Shown piece by piece: positions 12,566-23,194 of a DNA stretch of 64,000 bases (the stretch's first letter is position 1; every line of letters starts with the position of its first letter). Source of the stretch: Effrenium voratum. Lineage: Eukaryota > Sar > Dinophyceae > Suessiales > Symbiodiniaceae. The notes under the pieces are model-generated. The model was not told the origin of the DNA. It saw only the letters and a list, made by a program, of their open reading frames with translations, and made no database searches. The stretch covers positions 236,633-300,632 of the forward strand of contig CAUJNA010000180.1 in assembly GCA_963377175.1 (NCBI GenBank), given 5' to 3'. Position numbers and translations under genes: made by a program.

Positions 12566-13216
12566 ACGGGCTTGTCCCATCGCCAAATGACGGAGGCGGC
12601 CAATGCTTTTGGCTTTCGCTGTCGGGCTCTCTTGGCAATGTGGACGCTGCCCGCAGTGCCGTTGCTGATTGGCTGCGGTGCAGCGAGCACCAGGCTTCGG
12701 CAGACGCGGATGATGTAGAGGCAGGCTGTTTGACGACTGAATGGCAGGTGAACGCCACTGTGCAAGCCAATGCAGAAATGTTTGGCAACGGCTTACTTAT
12801 CCTGCATGACCCAGCAGCGGTCGGCGTGCGTTTCTTCCCGGGAACCCAACCTAAGGTCGTCAGTTTGCCCGCAGTTGCAGCTTACCTTCAGCTGCCGCCG
12901 GAGCAGCGAGCAGTAGTTCTTTTGTACACTGAGAGCAACACCGTTGGGCATTTTGAGCTTATCAGATGTTGGTCTGTGGCCGGGGAAACGTGCAAAGAAC
13001 CTCCGTGCTCACAAGTGGCCTCGCTGCCTGCGCGCATGCTTGGTGGGATGGAGGAGCCAGACTCAGCCCCGCTCGCATCCGCCTCTGCTTCCATGTCGCC
13101 GCGTTGGCGCATTCCTGCTTCTTGGCGAGGTTTGTCATCTGATCCGGTCTCTGATTTCTCAACCGCTCCAGTGCCAACAGTCATCGACTTAGATGCTGAT
13201 TCACCGGTACGCATGC
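12056..13216 (+). pseudogene. OTU-like cysteine protease domain, 3' half of the frameshifted gene
   Basis: Continues the 153-bp repeats in the next frame, then enters a unique domain from about 12560. The sequence shows NDGGGQCFWLSLSGSLG with Asp at 12589-12591 and Cys at 12604-12606, and 115 codons later VGHFELIR with His at 12949-12951. OTU-family cysteine proteases carry a D-G-x-C motif near the start and a late H-[FY]-[ENx] motif, which this matches except for two extra residues between Gly and Cys. OTU enzymes remove ubiquitin, and OTU domains are also found in some eukaryotic retrotransposon polyproteins. The lack of introns, internal repeats, frameshift and simple-repeat surroundings favour a mobile-element remnant over a working host deubiquitinase. 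After VIDLDADSPV the frame runs into the TATG array, so the true 3' end is lost or was never separate. Confidence 0.5.
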
Positions 13217-13735
13217 ATAAATGTATGTATGTATGTATGTATGTTTGTTTGTTTGTTTGTTTGTTTGTTTGTTTGTTTGTGTGTATGTATGTATGTATGT
13301 ATGTATGTATGTATGTATGTATGTATGTATGTATGTATGCATGTATGTATGTATGTATGTATGTGTGTATGTTTGTTTGTTTGTTTGTTTGTATGTATGA
13401 GTGTGTGTGTATGTATGTATGTATGTGTGTGTGTGTGTGTATGTATCTATGTATGTATGTATGTATGTATGTATGTATGTATGTATGTATGTATGTATGT
13501 ATGTATGTATGTATGTATGTATGTATGTATGTATGTATGTATGTATGTATGTGTGTGCATGCATGCATGCATGCATGCATGTATGTGTGTGTGTGTGTGC
13601 CTGTTTGCGTGTGCATTTATGTGTGTATATGCATGTATGTACGTATGTACGTATGTATGCATGCATGTGTATGTAGTATGTAGTATCTAGTATGTGTGTG
13701 TGTGTATGTTGGTAGGTAGGTATGTACGCGTGCGC
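13217..13735 (+). repeat. (TATG)n / (TTTG)n microsatellite
   Basis: About 520 bp of TATG units with three TTTG blocks and GCATGC and TG blocks. It directly abuts the OTU-type ORF and extends its frame through CMYV repeats to a stop at about 13683. That extension is unlikely to be real protein. Confidence 0.95.
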
Positions 13736-13783
13736 GCAGCCATGCTGATCGGACTCCGTGATTCCGTGATTCATCTCAACGCG

Positions 13784-14525
13784 ACCCCCCCCCCCCCAAA
13801 CTGTGCTGGATTGTTAAGTGGCTAACTGGCCCTCCCCCCGATTGCTAACTTGTTAACTTCCCCCCCCCTGCTAGATTGTTAACTTGCTAACTGGCCCTCC
13901 CCCGTGGCTAACTGGCCCTCCCCCCGATTGCTAACTTGTTAACTTCCCCCCCCCCTGCTAGATTGTTAACTTGCTAACTGGCCCTCCCCCCCGATTGCTA
14001 ACTTGTTAACTTGCTACCTGGCCTTCCCCCCGGAAGGAGTGCTGACTTGTCAACTTGCTGACTTCCGCCCCCCCTCGCCCCCTCCCCTCCGACTTTGCTA
14101 ACTTGCTAACTGGCCCTTCCCTCTCTCAGGATTGCTAACTTGCTAACTTGCTAACAGACCCTCGCCCCCCCCCCCCGAAGGATTGCTAACTTCTGAACTT
14201 GCTAACTGGCCCTCCCCCCCGAAGGATTGCTAACTTGTTAACTTGCTAACCCCCCCCCCCGACTTCACTGACTTGTTAACTTGTTAACTTGCTAACTGGC
14301 CCTCCCCCCCGAAGCATTGCTTCGCTAACTTGTTAACTTGCTAACCCCCCCCCCCGCCACCGACTTCACTAACTTGTTAACTTGCTAACTGGCCCTCCCC
14401 CCTAACTTGTTAACTTGCTAACCCCCCCTCCCCCCCTCCGACTTTACTAACTTGTTAACTTGCTAACTGGCCCTCCCCCCCCCCCGAAGGATTGCTAACT
14501 TGTTAACTTGCTAACTGGCCACCCC
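13784..14525 (+). repeat. TTGTTAACTTGCTAACT / poly-C satellite
   Basis: About 740 bp of alternating TTGCTAAC and TTGTTAAC words, GGCCCTCCCCCC runs and GAAGGATTGC words, in units of roughly 30-75 bp. GTTAAC occurs at many unit joints. A short relative lies at 21924-21962. No frame stays open. Confidence 0.9.
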
Positions 14526-14565
14526 CGGTTGGCCCTGGGGCCTACGTGTGTGTGCTTGTAAAACG

Positions 14566-14628
14566 GTTTAATTTTTTTTGATCCTGATTTATTTTTTTTT
14601 TTGATCCTGAATTATTTTTTTTTGATGC
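14566..14628 (+). repeat. Triplicated T-run/GATCCTGA unit
   Basis: Three successive units of a T-run followed by GATCCTGATTTA or its variants (the last reads GATGCGC), period about 24-28 bp, next to the coding island of gene B. Confidence 0.7.
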
Positions 14629-14681
14629 GCATGCCCATGGGTCCAAACGGGGTGCACACGCTGGGCTTCTGGGATTCTTTC

Positions 14682-14800
14682 GGTCCAAGGCTCCGCCAGC
14701 GTGCGGGGGCCCAAGGGGTCGAAGTCCGAGGCGGCTTGGTACAGCCGCTGCGCCGGCACCAGCAGCAGCTCCTTCCGGCCGCCGCGCAAGTCGCGGGTTG
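14682..14800 (-). CDS. Gene B exon
   Basis: Minus-strand island with strong G/C third positions, reading TRDLRGGRKELLLVPAQRLY then QAASDFDPLGPRTLAEPWT. The start after TCAGAG and the end before a GA donor were picked for phase. The open frame extends further on both sides (14831 to about 14640), so a longer exon is possible. Confidence 0.5.
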
Positions 14801-14839
14801 CTCTGACGAGGCTCGAGGGACAGTTCGACATGGACTCAA

Positions 14840-15870
14840 GACTCAGGAGCCATTTGTTTCTTTTTCTCCCACCTTTCGGGTGGGTCTTTGTTTGGGTGTG
14901 CGGTTGGGGGTGGGGGAAATGACCACGTGGCAGGGACGTTGAAATTCCTGTCAGGAAGCCAAACTAAGTGTGGGAAATCACGCACGGGTTCAAAGGGAAA
15001 CTGAACTGAGCTTGGAAACCCACAAGGGCTTTGAAGGGAAATGGAAACCACAAGGCGTTGCTGAGCCAAAAGGAAACCAGGAGGTTTCTCCTGGAAACCA
15101 AAGTGAAATCACCCTTCTTGGGGGTTCCCCCATTTCAAAACAGGCACAATTTCTGGGAAATGGGGAACACATGCCATGTTCCTGCAGGGAAGGCAAAGAT
15201 GGAAAATGCCGCCTTTGAAAGGAAATTAGGGAAGCCAAAGGGGGGTTGTTCGAACGAATTGGATTCATCAGAGGCCACAGTGATGGAGGTTAACAGGTGA
15301 TTTGCGAGCTTCAAAGTGAACTTCCCGCCTCAAAGCGAAATCGCCAGACAAGTCCCCTTCAAATAAATTGACTGTATTCGTTGACGTCAGGACTTGTAAA
15401 ACATGGGCCACCAGGTGCTTCAATGACTTTTGGGACGATCTTTCCGACCGCATCCCCGAACAGCCTCCCTGAAGGATCGCACTTTTTAGCCTAAAAAACA
15501 AACTCCCTTAAATTGTGGCAAGGAAAATTGGAGCCTAAGTGCAGCCCAGCCATACGGCGTATTCCTTAAATAATGAAGGTGTGTAATATATAATATCATA
15601 TTAGATAATACGGAAAATGCGAGTACCGCAACTACACCATACCTGGGTCAACGTTCAACCTAAGAGTTTAAATCGTTCATTCATCATTTTAGTCAAGGGA
15701 GTCAAGGGCAAAGATGCCACCAAGCGTTGGTACACCTGGGCGTGCCTCAAAATAGGGATACCCTCAGAATAAATCCTGTACCTTGCTTTCCCTTTAACCT
15801 GACCCCAAAAAGGGTGCCGAGCCTCAGAACCAGAGAACCGCATGTCCAATAACTCAGCCCCATCACCCCA
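14840..15870. other. Gene B intron
   Basis: AT-richer sequence with the repeated words GGGAAAC, GGAAACCA and AAAGGGAAA that recur in most introns here. At 15640-15720 it holds the TCAACGTTCAACC / GTCAAGGGCAAA motif shared with introns near 42.2 and 44.1 kb. No coding island is seen. Confidence 0.5.
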
Positions 15871-15873
15871 GAC

Positions 15874-15984
15874 AGCTGCAAATGTCTGGCGCCTGCTCCG
15901 GCTCGTCCTTCTGGAAGCGCAGCACTGCGCCACCGCCGAAGAAGAGGTACCTCGGAAGAAGCTCAGGGAGGTTGGTGAATGTCT
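15874..15984 (-). CDS. Gene B exon
   Basis: Minus-strand island between CTGCAG|AG and a GT donor, reading TFTNLPELLPRYLFFGGGAV then LRFQKDEPEQAPDICS. Most third positions are G or C. A second frame over the same bases is open but has poorer codon bias. Confidence 0.5.
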
Positions 15985-16251
15985 CTGCAGACATGATAAA
16001 AAACTGAAAATAAGAACATCGGTGCAAGGGATGTGTCTTGGTGACCCGGGATTCCAATCCAGTTTCCGTTGGAGAGTGCAACCAGCTGAAATAGGCCTCA
16101 GCAAATGATGGTGAAATTGAACCTCACAAAGTGCCAGAAGGAAGCCTGATAGCAAAGATGCAAACTCACCTCCTGCACGTGTCTATGCTAGAAGTAGCGT
16201 ATCAATGCTAGACACGTTTGCCGAACCGTCCATTCAAGCTACAAACATTGA

Positions 16252-16384
16252 CACACACACACACACACCTACGCACAAACGCATGTGCCATACCAGCATA
16301 TATCAAACCGCTGACATACGCAAACACACACGCACACACACACACACCCACACACACACACACGTACACACACACACACACTCG
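16252..16384 (+). repeat. (CA)n microsatellite, interrupted
   Basis: Two CA blocks separated by about 60 bp of unique sequence, inside the gene B intron. Confidence 0.9.
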
Positions 16385-16870
16385 CACTACAAAGCTTACA
16401 ATGTAAACAGTTTGCTCTCACAACGTCCTGCTCTGTAAACAGAAGGGTACTCTCAAATCAAGGACTCTGAGCAAGACAGCGCTGGCTTTAACAACCCATC
16501 CAGATCGAACAAAAACCTGAAAACGATTAGACGAAACAATACAATGTGCCAGAAGACAGCATGTTTCCAAACGGCCCAAAAGGGGGTTCGCGCACCGAAC
16601 CATGTTTGTTGGTATAACAATCAAGATAGATTGAACAAACACACCTGACAACAACACTTGATTATATAAACACATCCAATTTGAACAACCAAATCACATG
16701 CAATAACACAACCCTGAACACAAACACCGACAAACAAATACACAAGCTGGTGCCACTTGTTTCATTGCTTTCGCAACGACCAAGCTTTGCGGAATACGCA
16801 ACAATGACCAGAAAAAAAATCAAACAAACAAACAACCAAACAGACAAACCAACCAACCGCGCCACTTGGC

Positions 16871-16997
16871 TGAGGTGCGGGGACCTGGGCTCCCGGATGT
16901 CAGCGCCTCGGTCCTCGTAGGTACGGAGCTCCCGGGCCACCACGTTGAGGTCTTGCTGGGCCAGGACCGCGGTGATGGACTTGAACCTCGCGGTAAG
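16871..16997 (-). CDS. Gene B exon
   Basis: Minus-strand island after TAG|CTT, reading LTARFKSITAVLAQQDLNVV then ARELRTYEDRGADIREPRSP. The helix-like, charged composition and codon bias are convincing. A start at 16986 (GAG|G) and a GT donor at 16866 are alternatives. The family is not recognised. Confidence 0.55.
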
Positions 16998-17249
16998 CTA
17001 CTGGATTTTGAACATGTGGGGGGGGTTCTCAAAAAGGATCCTAGGTTGGATGATAGATAAAGGGAAACCAAGGAGAACTTAATCTGGCTAAGGGGTCACT
17101 CTTTTGGATGTAACACCCATGTGGGCTTGTATAAAACCCCCATCCTTCCCCTACTGATTTTTGACATTATCGCGTTTTCCTGCTTATCGGTTTTCCGAAA
17201 GCATCGCGAAGGGTTCTTCCGCGTGGAGCTCTCGGACCAACTTGCATGG

Positions 17250-17392
17250 AGTCACTTGCGCAGAGTCAAATACATAGAGCCAAGTGCATTGGAGCCAAGT
17301 GCACAGAGCCGTGCATAGAGCCAAGTGCATAGAGCCAAGTGCAAATAGAGCCAAGTGCAAATAGAGCCAAGTGCATAGCGCTTCGGCGTTAG
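17250..17392 (+). repeat. AGAGCCAAGTGCAT minisatellite
   Basis: Eight or nine imperfect copies of a 14-19 bp unit (GAGCCAAGTGCATA, GAGCCAAGTGCAAATA). A related AG-CAACTTGCGC-type array recurs at about 18040-18210. Confidence 0.85.
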
Positions 17393-17464
17393 CAGCTATG
17401 TAAGTTAAGTGTAGGCTTGTAGGGCGCCGGGGCAGGACTTTGATCGTCGATCGGGATTGCGACC

Positions 17465-17860
17465 CTCTGCGGGGATCGGCGTGGTCGAGGTGCAAAAACT
17501 CGAGGTTTTTTGTGATTCTTGCGGTGCCGGCGCGACCCTCTGCAGGGATCGGCGTGGTCGAGGTGCAAAAACTCAAGGTGTTGTTTTTTGCGTTTTTGCG
17601 GTGCGCGGACGAACCCTCTGAAGGGATCGGCGTGGTCGAGGTACAAAAACTCGAGTTTTTTTCCGGTTTCTGATCTGCGCGCGCGACCCTCTGCGCGGAT
17701 CGGCGTGGTCGAGGTACAACAACTCAAGGTTTTTGCGATTTCTGATCTGCCCGCGCAACGCTCTGCAGGGATCGGCGTGGTCGAGGTGCAAAAATTCGAA
17801 AGTCTTGGCGTTTTTGCAGTGCTCGGATGAACCCTCTGCGGGGATCGTGCGTGTCGACGC
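17465..17860 (+). repeat. 73-bp minisatellite, six units
   Basis: The landmark GGATCG occurs at 17473, 17546, 17624, 17697, 17769 and 17842 (spacings 73, 78, 73, 72, 73). Units contain GACCCTCTGCGGGGATCGGC then GTGGTCGAGGTGCAAAAACT. All six frames stay open for a while because the unit lacks stops, which gives spurious repeat peptides. The last unit runs into the tRNA-like sequence. Confidence 0.9.
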
Positions 17861-17861
17861 G

Positions 17862-17925
17862 CTCTCGCTGTGGCGCGCCTGCTTTCGCAATCGCGCGGTC
17901 GCGGGTTTGATTCTTCCCTGGTCCA
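17862..17925 (+). other. tRNA-like sequence (possible SINE head)
   Basis: TGGCGCGCCT at 17871 resembles a pol III A box, and GGTTTGATTC at 17904 resembles a B box, 33 bases apart as in tRNA genes. The T-arm does not pair well, so this is at best a degenerate tRNA-derived element. It sits at the end of the 73-bp minisatellite. Confidence 0.3.
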
Positions 17926-18039
17926 CGGCAGCTCCGGCTCAAGCAAAGAAGCCGTAGTATGTGGAGTGTACTCCCCGCGGCTCCGACCGGAAAATCGCAA
18001 CCCTGAAGAGCAGACGTATAGTGCGCGGAGCACCTCCAC

Positions 18040-18215
18040 AGCTCAGCTCAGGCTGAGCATCTTGCGCACAGATACAAGCGCCGAGCGTCTTGCGGAGAGA
18101 AACTTGCACAGAGCAACGTGCGCAGAACAGCTTGAAGACAGATGTCGAGCCACTTGCGTGCAGCAGCTTGCAGAGAGCAACTTGCGCGCAGCAGCCTGGA
18201 ACAATGCAGCTTGCG
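18040..18215 (+). repeat. AG-CAACTTGCGC degenerate minisatellite
   Basis: Units of about 20-24 bp around CTTGCGCAGAGCA or CTTGCGCGCAGCAG repeat seven or eight times with much drift. They overlap the end of the minus-strand transposase-like region. Confidence 0.7.
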
Positions 18216-18229
18216 CAAACACTGCCATG

Positions 18230-20159
18230 TTTCCTCTCGTAGGACGATGAGATGGAGCTCTCATGCATACACATTGAGCATTGCCGCGTGCAGACACGCT
18301 CGCCGCATCGATGTAAAAAGGTGTCTCCACGGCTGGAAGAGCGCTTGGGGACAAATGCTTTCGGGCCAATCGTCTTCTAGTTACAGCGTTTTGCGCATAG
18401 CCTTCAGCAAGCCCACTCAAGTTAGCAAGGGACATCATATTTTGAAGCTTTCCCTCACTTGCAAGGCCAAGAAACCGTAAATGGAACACTTCCTCTCCAG
18501 CAACTGCAGCCACATTCTTTAAGCCGATGGTGTAGGAAGCTGCTTGGAAGCGTGCAAAAGGTGCGCCGTTTCTCAGCTACACTCACTTGAGGCGGTGAAT
18601 GAAGAAGACGTTTCGGACGACGAGCAGCTTTGGCCCTCCAGCGCCCGCAATTTGCGCTGCAGTCGCAGCTTGTCTTTGGCCGCTCGCTTGGCTCTCATAG
18701 TCAACTTCTCGTGGAAAGTCCGGATCGGCTTGACCGTTGGTCTGGGGCGAAGATGTTCTTGTGCAGAGCGCTTCCTGCACAGAACAGTGGTGTCTCCAGG
18801 GTCCGGAGGTCGGATCTCCAACGGCCATGGCCCATCCATGTATGCCGGCTGCCACTCCACCAACTCGCTGGCAGTTTCCTCAACTGTGTCCAGAACCATG
18901 ATGGGCCCTGCGGAGGCGCATCTGTAAAGATTGTGTTCCGCAGGATCGCATGCTCCCTCCCACTTGCTGGCGGCTCTGCAAGGAGGGAATACGTTTTTGT
19001 GATTTGAAAATCCGACGAACGCAAGCGCCTGGCAACACGCTGTTGCCATAGTCCACAAGTTTGAAATGCCACCTTGGGCCATTGGGATCGCTTTGCGTGG
19101 ATGCCTCCGCCTGTGCTTGCAAAGTGCGCAGGAGCTGTGGCAAGTTTAGGATTGGCTCTCGTAGGCTTGCGTCGTGTAACCAGGTGGTCATCGTTCCAAA
19201 AGCACTGTCCAAGACGGATTTTCCATGTTGCTCGCCAAAGAAGTTGATGTGGACGCGAAGTCTCCGTTTGCTGCAGCGATCAAAATAGTGGTGGAGATTG
19301 GCGACGCTTCGATAGTGAGGGCCACAGTCGCTGAAACAATGGAGGGTTCCACTCTGGCTCCTGACCATCCTTGAGCACATGGTTTGGCAGCTTCGTGTCT
19401 GCTCCCTGATCTCTGACAGGTTGATGTGGTAGGCGTGCTGAATCTGTGGTGTAGCAGAAGTGCTTGCAGCAGCATGCTTGTACACAACACACCCGTATAC
19501 TGCGATGGCGTTCTTCTGTTGCATGTGCCACATAGAGTGTCTGGAACTGGTAGCTGGCCGCTCGATTTTTTCCTTCTGGCGCCCTGCTGTTGTTAGAGGG
19601 TATTCGTAAGTTTTGAAGCAAGGACTTGTGCCCACGAAGCAGGATTTCTCCAGGAGCGTCAGTGAATGTGCGCAGCTCTAGTCTGTTGCAGCCTGACGCA
19701 GCGCGCTCCTGCCGGTAGTTCTCGCTGTGTGGGGAAATACAATTCAACGCAGCTGCTGCCTCCTCGGACGCAATCTCGTAGTTTGCGTCGGCTGGGAAAT
19801 GGCTGAAGTATACCCAGCGTAGACGCCTGTCAGCTGCTGCTTGAGCTCACTCCAGTCTCGATTGAAGCGTGGCACCAAATGTTCCAGTTCGTCTCGCAGT
19901 GCGAACAAATATCTGCGCAAAGTGATCCTTCAAGACCGCAGAACTTCGAACGTGAAATCATCATTCTGGCAAACACCTGTAACGCAAAACCATGCCCGAA
20001 ACAAAGGACTGGTCATGGCTTTCAAGGCTGAGCTGCGGTCAAGAACAGGACATGCGTCTGTGTCACTGTCACACGGTCCGCACCGCATCGGTACTCGGTC
20101 CAAATAGTGAAGCCCGTGTCTGAACTACAAGTATCTGCCTGGTCACGCTGTGCAGCCAT
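18230..20159 (-). pseudogene. Decayed transposase-like gene, intronless, several frameshifts
   Basis: About 1.9 kb of minus-strand coding-like sequence in successive frames. From the 5' end: MAAQRDQADTCSSDTG (20159); ALKAMTSPLFRAWFCVTGVC; LRRYLFALRDELEHLVPRFN; FPADANYEIASEEAAAALNC; a 251-codon open frame (19635-18880); TVEETASELVEWQPAYMDGP (about 18890); and NVAAVAGEEVFHLRFLGLAS (about 18510). The long frame carries CFSDCGPHYRS (Asp at residue 103) and FFGEQHGKSVLDSAFG (Glu 135, Asp 143), an acidic-residue pattern like the late part of DDE/RNase-H-fold transposases; the exact superfamily is not recognised. At least four frame changes make it inactive unless the assembly has indel errors. It lies in a gene B intron in the same orientation. 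Confidence 0.5.
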
Positions 20160-20199
20160 GTCAACTTGAGGGTTATCGGTTTTGGGGGGGTCCGTATCG

Positions 20200-21020
20200 T
20201 TCTACAGGGTTTCGTGCAGTTCGGACATGCAATTCAACCTTGTTGATAAAGTGGTCTACGCGAAATTTGGCCGTGGCTCACATGTAAATGACCGGGGTTC
20301 TGCTACAACCCCAACTGGCAACAGCACATCAAACGATATCTTTTTTTCCCTCCTTATTGTTTTGCAGGGTTGTGGGGCACCTCGGAACAAAAAGTCCCAC
20401 CCTGACTAAACTGCAATTGGGGTGTTATTATACAAGCCCCTGTGACAAACAATGCCGACAAACTCGACAACCCATCATGTGTTGAGGACCATCTCTTTGG
20501 TTTGGGGAACAATCGCCTTGCAAAGGAAGGCGCACAACACCTGCTCTCTTACTTCAAGGTAGGAATATCATGGGCCAAAACGCACGAGTCTGATAGATCT
20601 TCCCACAAAGACTATCAAGCTAAGGTCGCTGGTGGTTGTTTCTTGGGAAGAAGCCGCCCCTGTAAAGGAGAGCCCTGACTGGGGAGGGGTCAAACGGATC
20701 AGCAACACATCCTCTTTTGCTCAAAGCAAAATGGCAACACACTTTGCAGGCCCGAAACAAAACCTGTGATACCCCGCACCGAAACCTCCAGTGACCAAGA
20801 GACTCGGTTGTTTGACTATTTTGAAGGAACATCGATCAACCCAAACGTCGAAGCGGGCAGCCATGGCACTGGAGGTCTGAGAGGGCTCAAGAAGTCTAAC
20901 CTGGCTTCCCTTCAGGGACACAAATTGTCATAACCCCAAAAAGGAAGACACAAGGATGTGTTGGGTTGCGTGGGTTCCCTTAAGGCACCGATGTAAATTC
21001 CCGTAAAAACAACAAATCCC
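20200..21020. other. Gene B intron
   Basis: Intron-type sequence without coding islands. No terminal inverted repeats matching the transposase-like gene were found on either side. Confidence 0.45.
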
Positions 21021-21024
21021 TCAC

Positions 21025-21111
21025 GCCACGGCGCTGGCGCTGATCATCGGCACCGGCGTTCAGCAGCGAGGACCTGGTGCCGAGACGGACGTCAGGGAGA
21101 GACATCCCCGG
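21025..21111 (-). CDS. Gene B exon (most 5' seen)
   Basis: Minus-strand island from CCTCAG|CCG to GGC|GTGAGG (a canonical donor), 29 codons, reading PGMSLPDVRLGTRSSLLNAG then ADDQRQRRG. It starts only 16 bp from a 770-bp microsatellite, so the acceptor's upstream region is repeat DNA. Confidence 0.5.
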
Positions 21112-21126
21112 CTGAGGGTTTACAAA

Positions 21127-21231
21127 GAAGTAGTAGTAGTAGTAGTAGTAGAAGTAGAAGTAGTAGTAGTAGTAGCAGTATTAGTAGTAGCTGTAGCTGT
21201 AGCAGTAGCAGTAGCAGTAGTAGTAGCTGTA

Positions 21232-21300
<69 letters not shown>

Positions 21301-21905
21301 ATAGTAGTAGTAGCATAGTAGCAGTAGCAGTGTAGCAGTGTAGCAGTGCAGCAGCGCAGCAGTGTAGCAGTGTAGCAGCGTAGGAGTGTAGCATTGTAGC
21401 AGTGTAGCATAGTAGCAGTGTGTAGCAGAGTGTAGCAGAGTGTAGCAGAGTGTAGCAGAGTGTAGTAGAGTGTAGCAGAGTGTAGCAATGTGCATGTGTG
21501 TAGCAATGTGTGTAGCAGTGTGTAGCAGTGTGTAGCAGTGTATAGAAGTGTGAAGCAGTGTGTAGCAGTTTGTAGCAGTTTGTGGCAGTTTGTAGCAGTT
21601 TGTAGCAGTTTGTAGCAGTTTGAGCAGTTTGAGCAGTTTGTAGCAGTTTGTGGCAGTTTGTGACAGTTTGTGGCAGTTTGTGGCATTTTTGTCGCAGTTT
21701 GTGGCAGTGTGGCAGTTCGTGGCAGTTCGTGGCATTTTTGTCGCAGTTTGTGGCAGTGTGGCAGTTCGTGGCAGTTCGTGGCAGTTCGTGGCAGTTCGTG
21801 GCAGTTTGTAGCAGTTTGTAGCAGTGTGTAGCAGTTTGTGGCAGTTTGTGGCAGTTTGTAGCACTAGCAGTAGCAGCAGCAGCAGTAGTAGTAGTAGCAG
21901 TGATA
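21127..21905 (+). repeat. (TAG)n grading into (GTAGCAGTTT)n
   Basis: A TAG/AGT trinucleotide block (to about 21310) becomes GTAGCAGTGTAGCAG, then GTGTGTAGCAGA, then GCAGTTTGTGGCAGTTCGTG units of 10-13 bp, and returns to TAGCAG near 21870. Thr/Leu/Tyr-rich frames here are repeat artefacts. Confidence 0.95.
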
Positions 21906-21962
21906 GTAGTATTAGTGACTTTTCTAACTTGCTAACTCGCTAACTTGCTGACTTACTAACTT

Positions 21963-23190
21963 AGTCTCCGCCTGACCGCTGATTGCTCCAGAGTACAAAA
22001 CAAAAATAACTTACTAACAGCCTTCTCCTTTACATGGTGTAGAATGTGTTGTTGTGGATCCATAATTATTTGTTTGATCCCTTTTTTGTTTAGAGTTTGC
22101 CGACATTGAGGGGGGGCTGCCACAAAGGGAAAATGAAAGGGGGTGGGCGGGGTGGGCCGTCCCAATATTTAGCTGTTTTTCAGGACCTGACAGAAATAGA
22201 ACTTCCACGGCGAAAATCTTCCCAATTCTACGTAGGGGCTGGGATGGAGAGACAGGTTACGACAGCTAGTTGCCAAACATTCCGTAAGGAGCCGGATGGA
22301 GCTTGGACCCGAGTGTTTAAGGGTGCCTAGAGTGCGTTTGTTTTAAACACTGGTCACACATCATGCTAGGTCGCATACACTCTGATACAAGTTATAGTAT
22401 ATTATGGAAATTATCGTCTGATAGTTTACACGTTGTAGTACGTGTTTAATTCATAGAGGAATACCAAGGATCCTGATGCTTTGCACAATTCAAACTCTAT
22501 TGATTTTGGACTCGCAAATTTAGTGTCTACAAACCTAGGAGGAAAGTTTTCTGACCGAAGAACCTGCAAAATTCGGTGTGTGTTCCTACTTCATACCCCC
22601 CCCCGCAAATGATTGGTTCCCCTTGGGCAGGGTTAAACGACAGATGTTTCAATCAACTTGTTCCAGGGGTAGGTACTGGGTCCTAAATAGGTCTGGACAC
22701 ATTATATCATACAGATGACCATCCTAGCTTGTCTTCGTTTTGGAGAGGGAAAAACGACAGTGCCCTCTCCTTTCAGTATTGGCCCCTATAATTCACAAAG
22801 AAGGCATGGCACTGAACATGTAAGGTGCCATACTTAGTGTATTCATAAAGTATATTTGTTTGTTGGTTCGCTTGTAAGGAATCGTCATGGAGACTAGCAC
22901 GTGCAGATCTATTCCATTTGCAGGGGGCACATGCAATACGTAGTGAGTTTGTCCATATGGGGTGCTGGGCTCACCACGAACAAAGGCCAAACGACCGATA
23001 ACAACGGTCAGGCTAATGTGTAAAGCTCTAAATGTGCAGTTCCCCCTCATGATAAAGGTCCCCTGAAAATAAAAATGGTGTTCCAAGTCGCAAATGCTGA
23101 ATTTAGAATAGGTCAATTCTAAAGCAATACTAAACCAGCGATTGCTCCATATTGCTCCTGCTGCCCCCGAGCAGTGGCTTATAAGGGAGC
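21963..23190. other. Intron or intergenic stretch
   Basis: Sequence with short poly-G/C runs (22110, 22600). No exon-like island or repeat family is recognised. It is the boundary zone between gene B and the J-domain gene. Confidence 0.45.
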
Positions 23191-23194
23191 CCCC

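Larger units (their letters stand above)
14682..21111 (-). other. Gene B: unidentified spliced gene
   Basis: Four minus-strand islands (21111-21025, 16997-16871, 15984-15874, 14800-14682) can be joined in phase: 0/0, then 1/2, then 1/2. Readings include MSLPDVRLGTRSSLLNAGAD, FKSITAVLAQQDLNVVAREL, YLFFGGGAVLRFQKDEPEQA and RKELLLVPAQRLYQAASDFD. Charge and hydrophobicity suit a globular cytosolic protein; no domain is recognised. The 4-kb intron between the first two islands contains the decayed transposase-like gene, minisatellites and a tRNA-like piece. Both ends of the gene are open. With several GC/GA donors to choose from, phase agreement is supportive rather than decisive. Confidence 0.45.

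Noticed and set aside
13217..13683. C-terminal CMYV extension of the OTU-type ORF
   Set aside because: Encoded wholly by the TATG array; probably a run-through, not part of the ancestral protein.
13784..14525. CRISPR-like array
   Set aside because: Units vary in length and there are no unique spacers; it is a satellite in a eukaryotic context.
17389..18039. 216-codon minus-strand ORF with repeats of LEFLHLDHADP
   Set aside because: The peptide repeat simply mirrors the 73-bp minisatellite, which lacks stops in several frames.
21092..21864. Thr/Tyr/Leu-rich ORFs that look like low-complexity proteins
   Set aside because: Translation of the TAG/GTAGCAG array.
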